From Massariosphaeria phaeospora (lineage: Eukaryota; Ascomycota; Dothideomycetes; Pleosporales), in contig JAADJZ010000005.1 in the NCBI GenBank assembly GCA_011032825.1, forward strand, positions 1,617,001-1,681,000: a DNA stretch of 64,000 nt, written 5' to 3'. The position numbers and the translations under genes are program-made. Position 1 is the stretch's first letter. Every line of letters begins with the position of its first letter. This document shows, in pieces, positions 22,731-35,073 of the stretch. The notes beneath the pieces are model-generated. The model was not told where the DNA came from and made no database searches. It saw only the letters and a program-made list of their open reading frames with translations.

Positions 22731-24757
22731 TTAGAACAAGCCTGTGTTGCCCTCGAGCTTGATGCCGTTGACGCCGTCCGCGAGGCCCGCACCGGGTGCG
22801 TAGTCGCGAGTGATCTCGGACAGGAGGCCCGCGCTCGCCGCCACGAATCCCAAGTAGGGTCTACTCGGATCCAGGACGCGGGATAAGTACTCGGGGTGGA
22901 ACTGCACGCCGACGAACCAGGGGTGGTCCTTGATCTCGATGACTTCCATGCGCTCGCCCTTTTCGTCTTTGCCGACAAAACTCAGCCCGGCGTCCTCGAT
23001 GGTGGCGATGAAGTCGGGGTTGACTTCGTAGCGGTGACGGTGGCGCTCGAGGATCTCGCTCTTGCCCGCGTAGAGAGCGCGCAGCTGGGACCACTCGCTG
23101 CCGGATTGGAAGAGCGTTGGGCGCAGGCCGAGGCGCATGGTAGCGCCCATGGTCTTCTTGTCGATTTCGGGCATCGACATGATGACCTTGTTGGCCGCTT
23201 GTCCCCGGAACTCTTCGGACGTGGCGTCGATGATGCCGCAAACGTTGCGGGCGTATTCGATGACGGCAATCTGCATGCCCAGACAGATTCCCAGGTACGG
23301 CGTTTTGTGTTCACGCGCCCACTGCGCAGCGCGAATCATGCCCTCGGTGCCGCGTTCGCCGAACCCGCCAGGTACGAGGATACCGTTCGCTGTGCAGACT
23401 TTAGACCAGGCATTGTGGTATTCCGCGTCCGGGGTCTTCTTCTCAAGATGCTCCGAGTCCACCCAGATAAGCTCGAGGTTCTTACGGCATCGCATGGCGC
23501 AATGCTCTAGAGACTTGACGACAGAGAGATAGGAGTCATGGAACTCTGTATACTTCCCCACCAAAGCAATGGCAACCTTTTTCTCATCAGAATACGGCCT
23601 AGGCTCTGTCAACGCCTCCCATTGCGCCCATGTGTTACTACCTTTCTGGGCCAACACAGGGGATATGGTTAGAGCTTTCAGGTCTAGGATATCCTGCAGA
23701 GCAGGTATCAGGTCTTGTTTCTGGAGGAGGGCTGGAACCTGATATGGCGAGGGCATGTCCTTGACAACTACAATTTGTTTGAGCTCGACTTGGCAGAAGC
23801 GAGCTATCTTCTCAATAGACGAGTGCTCGAGCTCGCGTTCACAACGGCAAGCGATCTGTCTAAGCATCAGCTGAGATGCTCAAGCAATTGGATGGCAGGT
23901 CAACATACCAAGTCCGGAATCAATCCAGCGCTACGAACTGCCTTGATAGCCTGCTGGGTGGGTTTCGTCTTCTGTTCCCCATTGATAACCGGTATATAGG
24001 ACACATGAATCTGCAGGAAGTTCTTGCTGCCCGCGCGTCGCCGCAGCTGCGTCATGGCCTCAATAAAGGGCATGCTCTCAATATCACCGACTGTGCCACC
24101 AAGCTCAATGATGCACACATCCGGCTCCTCGCCCGTGTTATCGACCGGTATCCGCGCGACCTTTTCAATCCAGTCCTGGATGGCATCCGTAATGTGCGGA
24201 ACCACTTGCACTGTCTTGCCCAGATAATCGCCCTTGCGCTCGCGCTGAATGACGTGCTGGTATATCTTCCCGGTTGTGATATTGTTGTCACGCGTGAGGG
24301 TGATGTTGAGGTATCGCTCGTAGTTGCCGAGATCGAGGTCGACTTCGCCGCCGTCCGAGAGTACGAATACTTCGCCATGCCTGGAAAACTTTAGCACCAT
24401 GTTGCAGATGCGGTCTGTGAGCGGCGCCATACTCCTTGGGGTTCATAGTGCCGGCGTCGACATTGAGGTAGGGGTCGATCTTAATCGACGATACGTGCTG
24501 GTGGGTTAGTTTAATGCCGGGCAACCATGTCAGAATGCTACACTTATCTTCAATCCAAGTGTCTTGAGGAGCAGGCCTGTGGAGGAGGCTATAACGCGTA
24601 AAATCAGCTCCAGGTAGGCTGGACTCGAAACTCGAGCCGCATACCTATTATGCCCTGCGGTGCCGCGATCTTAGCAAATGGTACATGATTTGGCAGGTGG
24701 CCAGCTTACCTTCCCCACACCGCTGATGACTCCACCGGACACAAGCACGTACTTCAT
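22731..24757 (-). CDS. CTP synthase
   Basis: Six exons (24757-24710, 24654-24645, 24588-24548, 24494-24433, 24380-23909, 23855-22731) encode about 585 residues, the normal family length. CTP synthase aminates UTP to CTP with ATP and glutamine, the last step of de novo pyrimidine nucleotide synthesis. The N-terminal synthetase domain shows [48 protein letters not shown] and [11 protein letters not shown]. The glutaminase domain shows GICLGMQ (nucleophile Cys about 402) and GVQFHPEY (His 531, Glu 533). Exon 2 is a 10-nt microexon (GGCATAATAG). The third intron (24547-24495) gives the conserved [13 protein letters not shown] only if spliced AT-AC (ATAAGT...CAGCAC); a GT-AG reading adds Ile-Ser-His. 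The other introns are 52-56 bp GT...AG. Confidence 0.96.
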
Positions 24758-25470
24758 GATTGCTGCTCGGTGCCCGCTTTGCGGTTTGGGGAAGGGGAAG
24801 GAAGGAAACTCGAGGCTGGCCACGCTCAAAGAAATTTGTACCGTGTGCAGAGGCTAGTGGGGCACCGCCAAGCAAGCTACCACTCGTAAGCGCACCATTT
24901 CACCGCCGGCAACGCATTGCCCTACCATTTAGATACGATGACTAGTTGCCTGTTCAATGCTACTGTGGAGCTCAGGACAGGCAGTTTTACGCTAGTCTAT
25001 CATCTTTCAAGGAATCCCAGATCCAACTATGTATACACGCGCTTTCAGTTGAAGTAAAAACTTAGCTAGCTGACCTAAACACACTCATTATTCGCACTAC
25101 GTAAAAGCTATGAGTTGGTATCGTGCTTCTGATGCTCTGTTAAAACTTCCAAATACATTACACCTTGGCCGCCGTCCAGACTCCCCATGTATCGTGTACA
25201 TGTTGCATCGCGAGCATGCAAGCATGCAAGCGCGGACTACTCTGAAAAGAAGCCTCCGCCGGCGATGAGGATGAGGAAGAATGATAGTAATAAAATCGTT
25301 CATGTGGTCGTGAGTATGCCAGTCGACATCCGAGAAAGATGCTTTCAGATATCCTGAATATCAGCGATGCCGCCCATTGCTCTAAAATCAAATACATATC
25401 CCGATAATGCCTGCGACGCATCAAGCCTAGGCTCACGTCGCAGATAGATCACCACTAGAGGTAGGAAGTA
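24758..25470. other. Intergenic
   Basis: About 710 bases between the start of CTP synthase and the stop of the velvet gene, both on the minus strand. Nothing beyond ordinary non-coding sequence is seen. It should hold the CTP synthase promoter and the velvet gene 3' UTR. Confidence 0.5.
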
Positions 25471-26956
25471 TTACTCCTTGCGCCGTCGTTTTCCCATTTC
25501 ATCGTCGTCACCGTCATCGTGCTCTTGGCTGGCCGTGAGTCGTTTACGGGCCAATGCCTTTTCGTTTCCTTTCTTCACTTGGATGTTGCATCCTTGCAGC
25601 TTCAGTGCTCTTGTGAGAGCACTGCTTGGCCGCATCCCAGGGAAGTCTTTAGCGGTGTAGACTGTGAACACGTCACTCAGCACTTCTGTAAGGATTGGCG
25701 AGTATCCGCCCACATGCAGGTTCATGGGATCGATGCGCATCAGGACGAATCGGAGCCGATATTTGCCGTGGGTGCGGCATGAAAGATCTGGGAAGCAGAA
25801 GAAGCAACCCTCGACATCATGTTCGTCTTTGGCTACAGATGGAGATGCAACCAACTGGCCCATAAGGCGACGCGTCGTTCGTCGATCAGGTTGAATAAGC
25901 GCCGTTTCTTCGTTCGTCCCATCCGCATTCCACAGAGTGCAATGCACAACATTTAATGAATAACGCAGTTCTTCCTGCTCAGCCACACCGGTCTTGGGAT
26001 CGGTCACCAGCAACTGGATAATTGGTGGAGGATCGATAACTCTTCGGTCTCGTTCGCCGAACCCGCATGCTCGAGCCGCAATGGGTTGTTGTCGCACGCG
26101 AAGCTCGTAGTTGAGATTCCTATCAACAGTTAGCGGGACTTCCTTTCCTAATGAGGGGACTATGGCATGCTTACAGCTTCTCATTCAACACCGGCTGTGG
26201 TATGGACCCAGGTAGTGGGAAAGCCCGAGGCTCTTGCCGGACAGGAGGACCGGTGGGGTGGGGCTCAGAATACGCTAGCGGGCCCAGGGGAGCAGTTATA
26301 GAGCCACGGTGTGAATGTGAGTGCGATTGCGAGTGCGAGCCCACAGATCCACGGAAGGGAGTGCCGCTGGATGCATAACTCGGCGTGTAGCTAGGTGACG
26401 CCAACGGAGCGTAAGCCCTCTGTTGCGACTGTTCCACCGGAGAAGCAAGGGACGCATATGGCTGCTCGTGATGCGGATGATGTACGGGTCGAGGTTCTTC
26501 GTATTGGTAGCGTTGCTCGGTCAGCCTCCTCGGCATTTGTCTGCAGTCGAATTCGGAGCGGGGCGATATCGAAGGTCCATATTGCTGCGGAGAATACGGC
26601 GGATCTGACCTTGGCGGCGTGTAGGGATGTGAGTGAAGTAATTTGTCGACTGGAGCAGCTCTCGGGAGAGACGAGGGCTGGTGCGGCTGCTCATGTCGCA
26701 GTGACGGGCCCGGCTGAATAGAAGGGAGTTGATTGATGGGTGAGCGGAAAGGGTAGTCGGACCGTTGTGGTACACCGTCCGGCGGGATTTCCAAGGGCTT
26801 GAGCTGGACGGGCTGGGGAAGACGTCGATGGGGATAGTGAAGGAAGCCAGGCGGCGAGAAGGCGGGAAGTTTCTGAGTTTCCGTCATGTCTGGGGGGCGA
26901 GATGTAGTTGGGGGATGAAGCGGCGGCGGAGGTGGAGGAAGTGGTGGTTGGGACAT
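25471..26956 (-). CDS. Velvet-domain regulator, VelC type
   Basis: Two exons (26956-26175, 26119-25471), joined across a 55-bp GTAAGC...TAG intron, encode about 476 residues. The junction restores the start of the velvet domain, NLNYELRVRQQPIAARACGFG. The first 260 residues are Pro/Gln/Ser/His-rich and probably disordered. The velvet fold follows, with DPPPIIQLLV, RRLMGQLVASP, GCFFCFPDLSCRT and FTVYTAKDFPGM. The motif GCFFCFPDLSCR and the lack of a long insertion inside the domain point to VelC over VelB, VosA or VeA; this subfamily call is from memory of the family and is an inference. Velvet proteins dimerise, bind DNA through an NF-kappaB-like fold, and couple development to secondary metabolism; VelC promotes sexual development in Aspergillus nidulans. 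The C-terminus is acidic then basic (MGKRRRKE). An in-frame ATG 49 codons upstream (27,103) is possible but lacks family support. Confidence 0.92.
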
Positions 26957-29900
26957 GCGTGTATTATTATCTATCCAAGCCAGGACACGATGCACGAAGC
27001 CGCATTGGGAGCACGGCTTGTGTTCACTTCGGAGGCTCTTTTTCGAGATTGGAGCGCCAGGGAGTGGTGCAAAGGTTGGACAGGATGTCAGGAATGCGGG
27101 CACTGCCTCGAGTGTGGCGGCGTGAGAGGTTTATAGTCAAACGTCCCCCTTGTAGGCGACCCTGCACGTATCTGGATCGCCAGCAGCCAGATCGACGCCC
27201 TGGTGCTTCTTTCAGTTACGTCGACGTTGGCGGAGGCGCTCAGACTCAGAGACAACGGGCACGGGGGGGAGGGGTGGGATGCAGACGGGGATGGGCCCGC
27301 AAAACACTCTCTTAACGAACCAGCCTCACGCCAGACATGTGCACACGGGCATCCAAAGCAGCCGCGGGCACAGGGCCAGGGCAGCGACAGCCGCAGCAGC
27401 AGGCGGTGCGAAGCGTGGATCCGAGTGCTTGGCAGGCGACGGTGCAGACGGTGTGGTCACAGAGGTCCCCGGAGTGGGCTGGCAGTTGATTGTGGTGATA
27501 TCGAGCGGCGGGACGCGTGCGCAGTGAGCTGGCTGCGTGCTGGAGGGCAAGTTTGTCCCAGACAAAAGCCCGGTCGGGATGCTGCCGGCCTAACGATGCG
27601 CGGCGTCCGCTCTGTCCACTGTCTCTTCACAGCACGCTGCAGGACGCACGGCACTGCCAGAGCGTGTTGCGATTGCTCCGATCACGATGGGCGCCGCTGG
27701 GGGAGTCGTCGGCGGCGGCCGGCGAAGAACCACTGGCACCCGCCCAGCACCGCGCACCAATAATGGCCGCCAATAATACCCGCACCAGCGCACGCCGGCC
27801 GTGGCCTATACGCCAGCGGGGGGCGGGGCGCGGGCTCGTCGCTGCAGCCGGCGCGGACGCGGGCTTCGCTGTGATTTTCGTGGGCGGCGCCGAATGGCCC
27901 GCAGCCGGATAAAACGACAACGGCGGGCGACAAACAACGGTGCTCCCCAGGTTTCGCGCGCCAGACGGGTAAAGCAGCGGTGAATCACGCTGGCCCGGGC
28001 GTTGCACACTGTGTCCCGGCAGCCGGCCACTATGGAGAGGTGCCCAGCGTGCCCATGTAACTCGGTGCCTTCGCTGCAGCACCGGGCCAGCGTCGCATCA
28101 GAGTGTGTGTAGCATCAGAGCGGGTGCGCGAGCGGTGCGCGAGGCCAGGGCGGGCAGGCCAGGGCGCGGGCAGGTCGGAGAGCGACGCGGACGCGGACCG
28201 TCCGCTTTGGAGCAGAGGCGGTGGGCGGGACGCTGGGTTTGCGCTGGTTTGGGGTGGGGCTTGTCGCCGGCCTGCTCGAAGGGGGGCATGTTCGAGCGTC
28301 GCGACCCGGGGAATCACCATCTGTCAGGAGCTGGGCAGGAGCTGGGCCGGGCCAACCAGCGGCGCCGGCTAAAGAGCTTGGGGGCAGCAGCGTGTCGTCT
28401 GCGCAGTCACCAGTCCCTAGTCACCACCATGGCGGCTGGTTGCTGGTTGCTGTTGCTGGCCGTTGAGGCATCAGAGGCGGGCTGATCCACGCTACCCACC
28501 CTGGCTTCCGCCGACGCACTCCCCACACCACCACAGCGCTCACTTGTCCCAAACAAGCATCCCAAATCCTCCTTCGGCCTCACGGCCAGTCACAGCGCCC
28601 AGCCGCCAGCCAGGTCAGTGGGCCAGCCGGGTCAGTGGGAGTGAACCATGCTGAACCATGCACCGCCGTCAAACAGCGACAGCAGAGCAGTCTGGCAGCG
28701 GCACTCGCAGCGCAACCTGGATGGCGGGCAACCTCGCGCCAGCTCTGAACGCCCCAGCGTGCAACCATCTCTCCAACGGGCCGCCCAATCGGCAGTGTGG
28801 GATGTGGGACGTCCAGACGTGATCGCCCTGGTTCTCGCTGTTGTTCGCTGTTGTTCTCGCTGTTGTTCATGGCTCGTCTGTGGCTGGCACAGAACCACTG
28901 AGCCAGCGACGAACAGCAGGAGTGGCATGGCACGAACGTTTATTGGGACGCCCTCGCACCCGGCGTCTCATCTCTTCTCCGAAACGCGGCCGACAGTGGA
29001 CTCGGCGAGATGACCAGCGCTCTCGGAGCATTTCTTAAGCCATTTCTTCAGCCAGATGGGCGTCGCAGGCTTGCCCTGGCCTGCGCTGCTAGATGCTGCC
29101 GGGAAGCGTCACGTCGCCCGGCGCAGATTGTGGGCAGCGCCAGCATCGTTGCCTCGCGCCCGTGCCGGTATTCGACTGTCCCGCTTTCAGCCGGTGCGGT
29201 GTTGAAAGTTCGCAATTATCCTCTGTGAAGAGTCTTGCTGGCTACTGCCTGTGCGACCAGGCCATGTATGCAGCAGGTACATGATTGACCAGCCTGAAAT
29301 GGGCATCCGGCAGCCATATTGCAGCCGTCGACCTCGAGTTGTACAGCCATCCTTGCCGGCAGTGTACAGATACAGACTAGTGCGCCTGGCTATTGAGCAG
29401 TTAGTTGTCGCTTTCAGGTAGGTAGATAGTATGGTTTACCTCTGTATTGACTGCATCACACCGGTTCGGCGCAGGTACGCGCGCGGGCTCTGACCGCCTC
29501 TAGTGCAGCATCGGACGGAAGCGTTTCCTCTCTCGCGCGCTCGCACCACACCAAGATCCGCCGGGGAGCGCTGCGACCTACCGTGGTGGATATGCGGGTT
29601 GGGGTGGGGAGTGGGTGTTGTCAAAATTGAGTGTGGTGAGGCGCCGTTGGTGCATGTGGATGAGGGGCACCTGCCACTACTCACGAGTCACCGCCCTAGC
29701 AGAACGACCGCGACCGTTTGAGATGTTTGCACGCGGTGGAGAATTCTAGCGAGGCCAATATAGTTTCCATGATGTCTGCAAAGCCCTGTTGTATGCAGAG
29801 TAGGTAGTAACACCGTGATGGAGCTCGTAAATGTGATAGGTGTACGGAGGTTCCCGCAGGTGAGGCTGGCATCGGCAACGGTTTTCTGACCCTAGTTTAC

Positions 29901-30252
29901 GCGAGCCACTAACTGCGCCGCCACCATCCCGATTCGTCATTCGGACCCAACCACCTTTCGACGGGCATCGTGAGAGAGCAGCATCGTAACCACCACGCCG
30001 GGCTTGTGGCCAACTCCGTCAATAGACTGGCTCCTGTGGCCACACAGCAGCGTGACGTACGTCTTTCCATCGACCCCTCCACAGCCTACGCTCGCGCTCG
30101 AGACCGAGGAACCGCATACACCGACGACTCTAGAGCACCGCGCTGCTTGAGCTCGACCCCAGCCGACAATCCTACTGACCGTCAGAAAAGTCCCGAGGCG
30201 ATCAGCGCGATCTATTGCCGTGAACCGTGAGGGAACCGCTCTTCTTCGGCAC
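26957..30252. other. 3.3-kb gene-free GC-rich region upstream of the velvet gene
   Basis: Many long overlapping frames exist on both strands between 27,100 and 29,300, but they are Arg/Ala/Gly/Pro-rich, mutually overlapping and lack motifs, as expected of GC-rich non-coding DNA. No RNA gene is recognised. Being divergent between the velvet gene and a methyltransferase, it should contain both promoters. Developmental regulators in fungi often have long upstream regions, so an extended leader or non-coding transcript is plausible but unproven. Confidence 0.5.
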
Positions 30253-31240
30253 ATGATGCCAACCGCCTACGGCAACTATCATAGTACGTCTCACTTTAAG
30301 TTACTCTGTCTTCATCTAGCTTCTGAAATTAGTCCGGCAATCACGATCCAAGACTCGTCGGTGCTTTCGCTGACCACTTGTTGCTCCCGGTCTCAGATTA
30401 CAACGGTCCTGCAAGCCGTTTCCCTGGTTTTCCGCCGTCTTCGCATGTCCGTGATGCCCGTCTGACCATGCTTGAAAGCCTGGTCCCAGGTCTCTTCACG
30501 GCTAAGCACTGCCTCGATATTGGCTGCAATGCTGGAACAGTGTCGTGCCAACTTGGTAGGTGACAGGATGCCCCTGCAAGCGCTGCAAGCGATTATTACT
30601 TCACGTTACTGATATTGAGCTACCAGCCGTCGACTTCGAAGCCACTTCTGTCACAGGCGTCGATATCGACTCCAGCCTCGTCAACCAAGCCGAAAACCTT
30701 TTGGCCCTGCGGTCTTCACGCGTGCGTCCTCCCATAGCCGAAAGCTCCAAGCCTATCGTGGATTACTTTCCTGTGTCCGCCGTCCTGACCCATGGCTATC
30801 GGGTTGAGCCCGCAAGCAAGACCTCCCGCAGCTCACCGGCTGCACCTGCCCTTCCTCTCTTGCCCCGCGTTAACTTTATCGCTGCTGATTTCGTCCTATC
30901 GGCAGACCCGGCTATCTCTGGCCCTTACGATGTAATCCTAGCGTTGAGTGTCATCAAATGGATACACCTCGAACATCTCGACAAAGGATTGGTGACTTTT
31001 TTCCAGAAATGTTCGTCATCGCTCGCATCAGGCGGTTACTTCGTCATTGAGCTGCAAACCTGGGACTCGTATGAGAGAGCAATTCGGCCGACGACTGCCC
31101 CTCATTTCCGCGAAAGCCTGGCGCAACTGAAATTACGCCCCGAAACATCATTTGACGAGATATTACAAGAGCATGGCCTGCAATTGCACAAAACTTGCGA
31201 CTCTTTACCGCGTCGGATAAGCGTGTACCGCAAAGTATGA
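30253..31240 (+). CDS. Bin3/MePCE-type RNA methyltransferase
   Basis: Three exons (30253-30283, 30397-30555, 30627-31240) encode about 267 residues. The first exon is only 31 nt and ends in TAYGNYH, which the splice completes to YGNYHNYNG, the conserved N-terminal signature of Bin3-family enzymes (GNYxxYY). Then come DARL, the SAM-binding motif I LDIGCNAG (about 50-57) and the acidic loop TGVDIDSSL. Further on, LALSVIKWIHLEH is the Bin3 catalytic-region hallmark (xxKWIHLN in animals), and GGYFVIELQTWDSY is the late strand of the Rossmann fold. Family members (human MePCE, BCDIN3D, Drosophila Bin3) methylate the 5' gamma- or monophosphate of small RNAs such as 7SK, U6 or tRNA-His. The RNA substrate here is unknown. 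A second in-frame ATG directly follows the first. Confidence 0.9.
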
Positions 31241-33902
31241 AATCAAGAGCCTACTGGTAGGACGTGCGGGCGGAGAGCGATCTCAGAAAGGCTGCCGCTC
31301 GGTACCACCCTGAAATGTTCCGACTACTTGCGGCGGTCGACACGAACCCATGCCTATCCTAAGTACATGTCTCGGGAATTAATTCAGTTTTGTTCCGGAG
31401 ATATCTCGAAAAAAATCGACCGATAGCTCTCAATCCCTTCCGATACCGTGTGAATCCGTTATTTTCTGATCAACGTACTTGTAGTTGAAGAGAACCGGGT
31501 TTAAGTGGATACCGGCTCTTACATGCCCTCTTTTCAGGCCAGGATAAAAGATCTTGCGAGCGGGGTTATGACTTCTAACGCTGATCGCAATATTCAATAG
31601 GTATGGGTCAATGGGACCTGGCCGGCCCATCCCGATTGCACGATCCTTCATGACTACATACCAAGGTCTTCGCAGCTCATCGTACGATGCTTTTGAATCC
31701 TACCCACAAACAACCTTGGAACTGGATAGAACCCTTGAGCATCTCGCAGATCCTGGATCCCTGGGCGATGGCAAACTCACGCAAAAAGGGAAGGTGGGTG
31801 CAAAAACCCGGTTTCGTGCTCATGTTTTCGAGCCGCTACGAGCTGCTCCCCTGATTTCTTCTCTCTGGGTATCTGCCAGATTTCTACACGCTTTCTAGGA
31901 AAACACTCGACGTACAGAGTTTCTAGAGCTACGCCGAGGCAGCGACGCACTTTGAGTGTAGAACGGGGCCCAACGATGCCTAGGTGGTGCTTTCCACGTC
32001 TTTTTCCCCAGCACATAGGTGTGACAGCGGGCGTGGATGCGTGTGATAACTAGTCAACACGCAGTACGACTGGCGCCAGATAATCGCCATCCAATGGAGC
32101 ACTCTGAGCATGTTCCTACACACCAATTATGTCCCATGGTCAAGGTAGCTCTGTTGACGCATTCCACCGCGTCCAGAGCCACTGCAGCGTGGAAACCAGT
32201 CGAACGTGCTCAGGTAGGGGAAGCGAGAGTGAGCATGAGCATGCAGTCGATCTGCACTCGACCCGTTTTGCTCTTGAGTAGTTTCCTGGTCTCTGCAATT
32301 ATTGCATGTTTCCGTATGCAAACCGTACGATATCGCCAACGATATATTTATTTGTCTGGGGGATCGTCTGCAGCAGATTACTGTATGTTCTCTACACTGT
32401 CTGTCTATCGTTGCCGGTTGCGTTGCTGGGACTTCTCACTTCCAAAACCCACTGTTACGCGCCTTTTCGTATTCCTGGAATGGACTCGATATTCCTGGAC
32501 TGGACTACGAATAGACTGAAGTTAAGTAGAAGTAGCCCTTCTTAACTTCGCCATTACTGCTTCAACATGCCTTGGAATCTACGCACAAGCGAGACATGAT
32601 TCAAGCAGTCACGAGGCTCCTATATGTATGTACGAATGCTTTACATTACTCTACCAGTACGTTTTCTAGTACGAGTATCAGGCGCAAGACCGACGCCTTC
32701 CGCTATCGCAGCCCCTCGTCCATCCGTTCCATCCAACTATTCCAGTGCTCAGAGTCACAACAACCGCCAGTCAATCCACAGTCGATAAACGGTCCCTAAT
32801 TATAACGCGTAACGTTTCGAGTTAGAAGAACTTGTGAAGGGGCTCTACATCTATCTAATCTAGACGTGGCAGAGCATGGAATTTTCGCAACGAATTCTTT
32901 AACAACCTCTCGTTGCTGAACGTCCCTATTTCCCTATTTCGTCAACAACAGAACAGGTCAAGTAGTATCCCACAGTCCGCGGTCTATGATACATGTACCC
33001 ACAGACTCCATCGCTCCGCCAAGGCCGCTGTTTTTGATTTTTTTTCTCGAGACTATAACGCACACCTACCTATCCACTCGATTTCCAGGAACTATCTAAC
33101 CCTAAACTCCGCCCTTGCGACCGCTCCTAACATGCTAATCAATCCACTGTGAATCTCCCGCAGTATCCTTGCGATCAAATCTGCAGCACACGGCGCATAT
33201 AGAATTCTTCTATTCTAGAGGTGTCTTTTCAAGCGGACAGGCAGACTTTCACTAGTGCTATACGTCCTTCCTTTTGTGGTTGGAGTTGAACTGCTATACG
33301 TCTCTGTACAGTGCGCTTGGTGTTCTGATATCCACAATCTACTAGAGCCAATGGTACCAATCTAAGAAAGACGCCGTCTAGAGTACAGCAGGAGCCTGGA
33401 ATATGTAGCCTTGGAAGTATATCAATTGGTATTGGAAGCCCGCTGGTGACGACCAGAACTCGACAGGCCTCTCATGCCTGGATGGATATCTCGAAGGAAC
33501 TAGCCCTCGAAGTAATCAGCACTCACAGTAGTCAGCTCCTAACAGCCAGCTCCTAGCGGCCAGCTCACAGTAACTCTTGACGGCAAGTTCCGAGCCCTGC
33601 AATCTACAGTGCACAGATGTATCGAGAAAGGCTCAACAACAATAAGAGACCGGTTCCAGAGACGCTGTGTCACTCGGTAGATGGTTCAGATGAGATGCTT
33701 GTTCTGTCCAGACCGCTACTTCCTTCCTCCTTTGCAGTTGGTTGGTGGCCACTGCGAGAACAGAACACGTCGTCCCTCACTGTCAACTCTACTCCCTCAT
33801 TATCAACTCTACTCTTTTGCTTTTACGCACGCTGAGTCTGCTTTTACATCCTCGAGCGCCGCCTGTCACTATTACTTGCATCCATTTCAGTCAACTGATG
33901 CG
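31241..33902. other. 2.7-kb gene-free stretch
   Basis: No coding region is supported. Frames of 70-160 codons occur (for example 32,037-32,519 plus) but lack splice logic or any recognisable motif. A small imperfect repeat of CAGCTCCTA-like units lies at about 33,533-33,572. The region is less GC-rich than 27-29 kb and leads into a broken gene. Confidence 0.5.
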
Positions 33903-34801
33903 ATGTCTTACGAGCCGCCGAAGCACATCGTAGCTAAGTTTCAGCGCTACCATGACAGCGTCCAACGTGCTAGAGCTCTGCGGCCTACTGGGCCACCTCC
34001 GCCTGTACTCCTGCCCACTTGACCGCAGCTTGCGTCCTATGTTGATGGACTTGCGATGGACTACTCGAAGAAGCGCCAGTCCTCGCCACAATTGTCGTCG
34101 CTGCACCCATCATCGCTGTCTCAGTCATCGAGGCTGGGACATCCATCAAGACCCCAGTTGTTGCTGGCTCTACTGTACCGGACTCAGAGACGACCACCCA
34201 CATCCGAGGCATAGCGGCACATGCTTCTGCTAGCGACCTTTCTTCGATGTTCTTGTGTGAGGCAGCCCACGCTTCGGGCCAATTCCCATCTCTCACTACG
34301 CGGATACCAGTCAAGGGCAAAGATTTCGTAGTCGCACTATCCGACGTGGCTAGAGCGGCTTCGTGACTGAACTCTTCTCTTGTCGACATAGTATACCACC
34401 TCGCCGTCAACACGTCGAAAAGGATTGACGCCGTCGAATACATCCCCACGCACATGGTACAAGGGTTGCTGTGTCGAGCAGGCGACGCGGAGCGCCTCGC
34501 TGCCTATATGGATGACAACCAAATATTTTGAAGGGACGACCGTATTCTGGGGTATACCTGCTGCATAAATGTCAAGAACATACATTGGATCGCAGCCCAC
34601 CTGCGCAGCGATGGAGCACTGGACGTCTATGATTCAATCAGCGGATTTGACGCGAGCGCCACAGCTCTGGAACAATTTTTGTCTTGTGAATTCGGTGTGT
34701 CGGAATTCATATTGGAACCAGGCTACACCGTTGGTGTCCGAATACCCAGACTTCTGATAGAGTTGGACCGCGAACAGGTAGAATCGTGTGGGTATACATG
34801 A
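33903..34801 (+). pseudogene. Broken Ulp1-like (C48) cysteine protease gene
   Basis: One plus-strand frame is open over most of 34,046-34,801 but is interrupted by in-frame TGA codons at 34,364-34,366 and 34,529-34,531. Its last part resembles an Ulp1/SENP peptidase core. NIHWIAAHL holds the putative catalytic His-Trp (34,583-34,588), LDVYDSISG holds Asp 16 residues later, and EQVESCG about 47 residues on holds Gln and Cys. That spacing fits the C48 catalytic order His, Asp, Gln, Cys. A possible N-terminal part begins at the ATG at 33,903 (MSYEPPKH) in another frame. I found no intron that removes both stops, so I call it a pseudogene. Ulp1-like peptidases process SUMO; in eukaryotic genomes such domains are also often carried by DNA transposons. 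The family call rests on three short motifs only. Confidence 0.45.
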
Positions 34802-35073
34802 CAAGAACCTGCAACGATTCCTCGCACGATCTCTCTCCAGGACGAACACCACCACGCTGCACGGGACATGTATGTGATCTACATCAGGGTGTCATTAGCC
34901 GCAGATGATAATTACTGGAATGCAAGTCAGAGCTACTCAGATATGGGAGGCTTTTTGCCGCGATCACAACGTCGATGAGGCCCGCGTAGGGGCTGGGGCT
35001 CGCCGCACCTCCCTGGCAGAATTCATTGCCGATATTATAGAAGACTTCGCGATCTTTTTGACAGTCTAGAAGG

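Noticed and set aside
24495..24547. Canonical GT-AG reading of CTP synthase intron 3
   Set aside because: It keeps the frame but adds Ile-Ser-His inside an otherwise invariant segment, so AT-AC is preferred. It stays the main alternative.
27203..29228. Many overlapping frames of 60-190 codons on both strands
   Set aside because: They are Arg/Ala/Gly-rich, contradict each other and carry no motifs; GC-rich DNA has few stop codons by chance.
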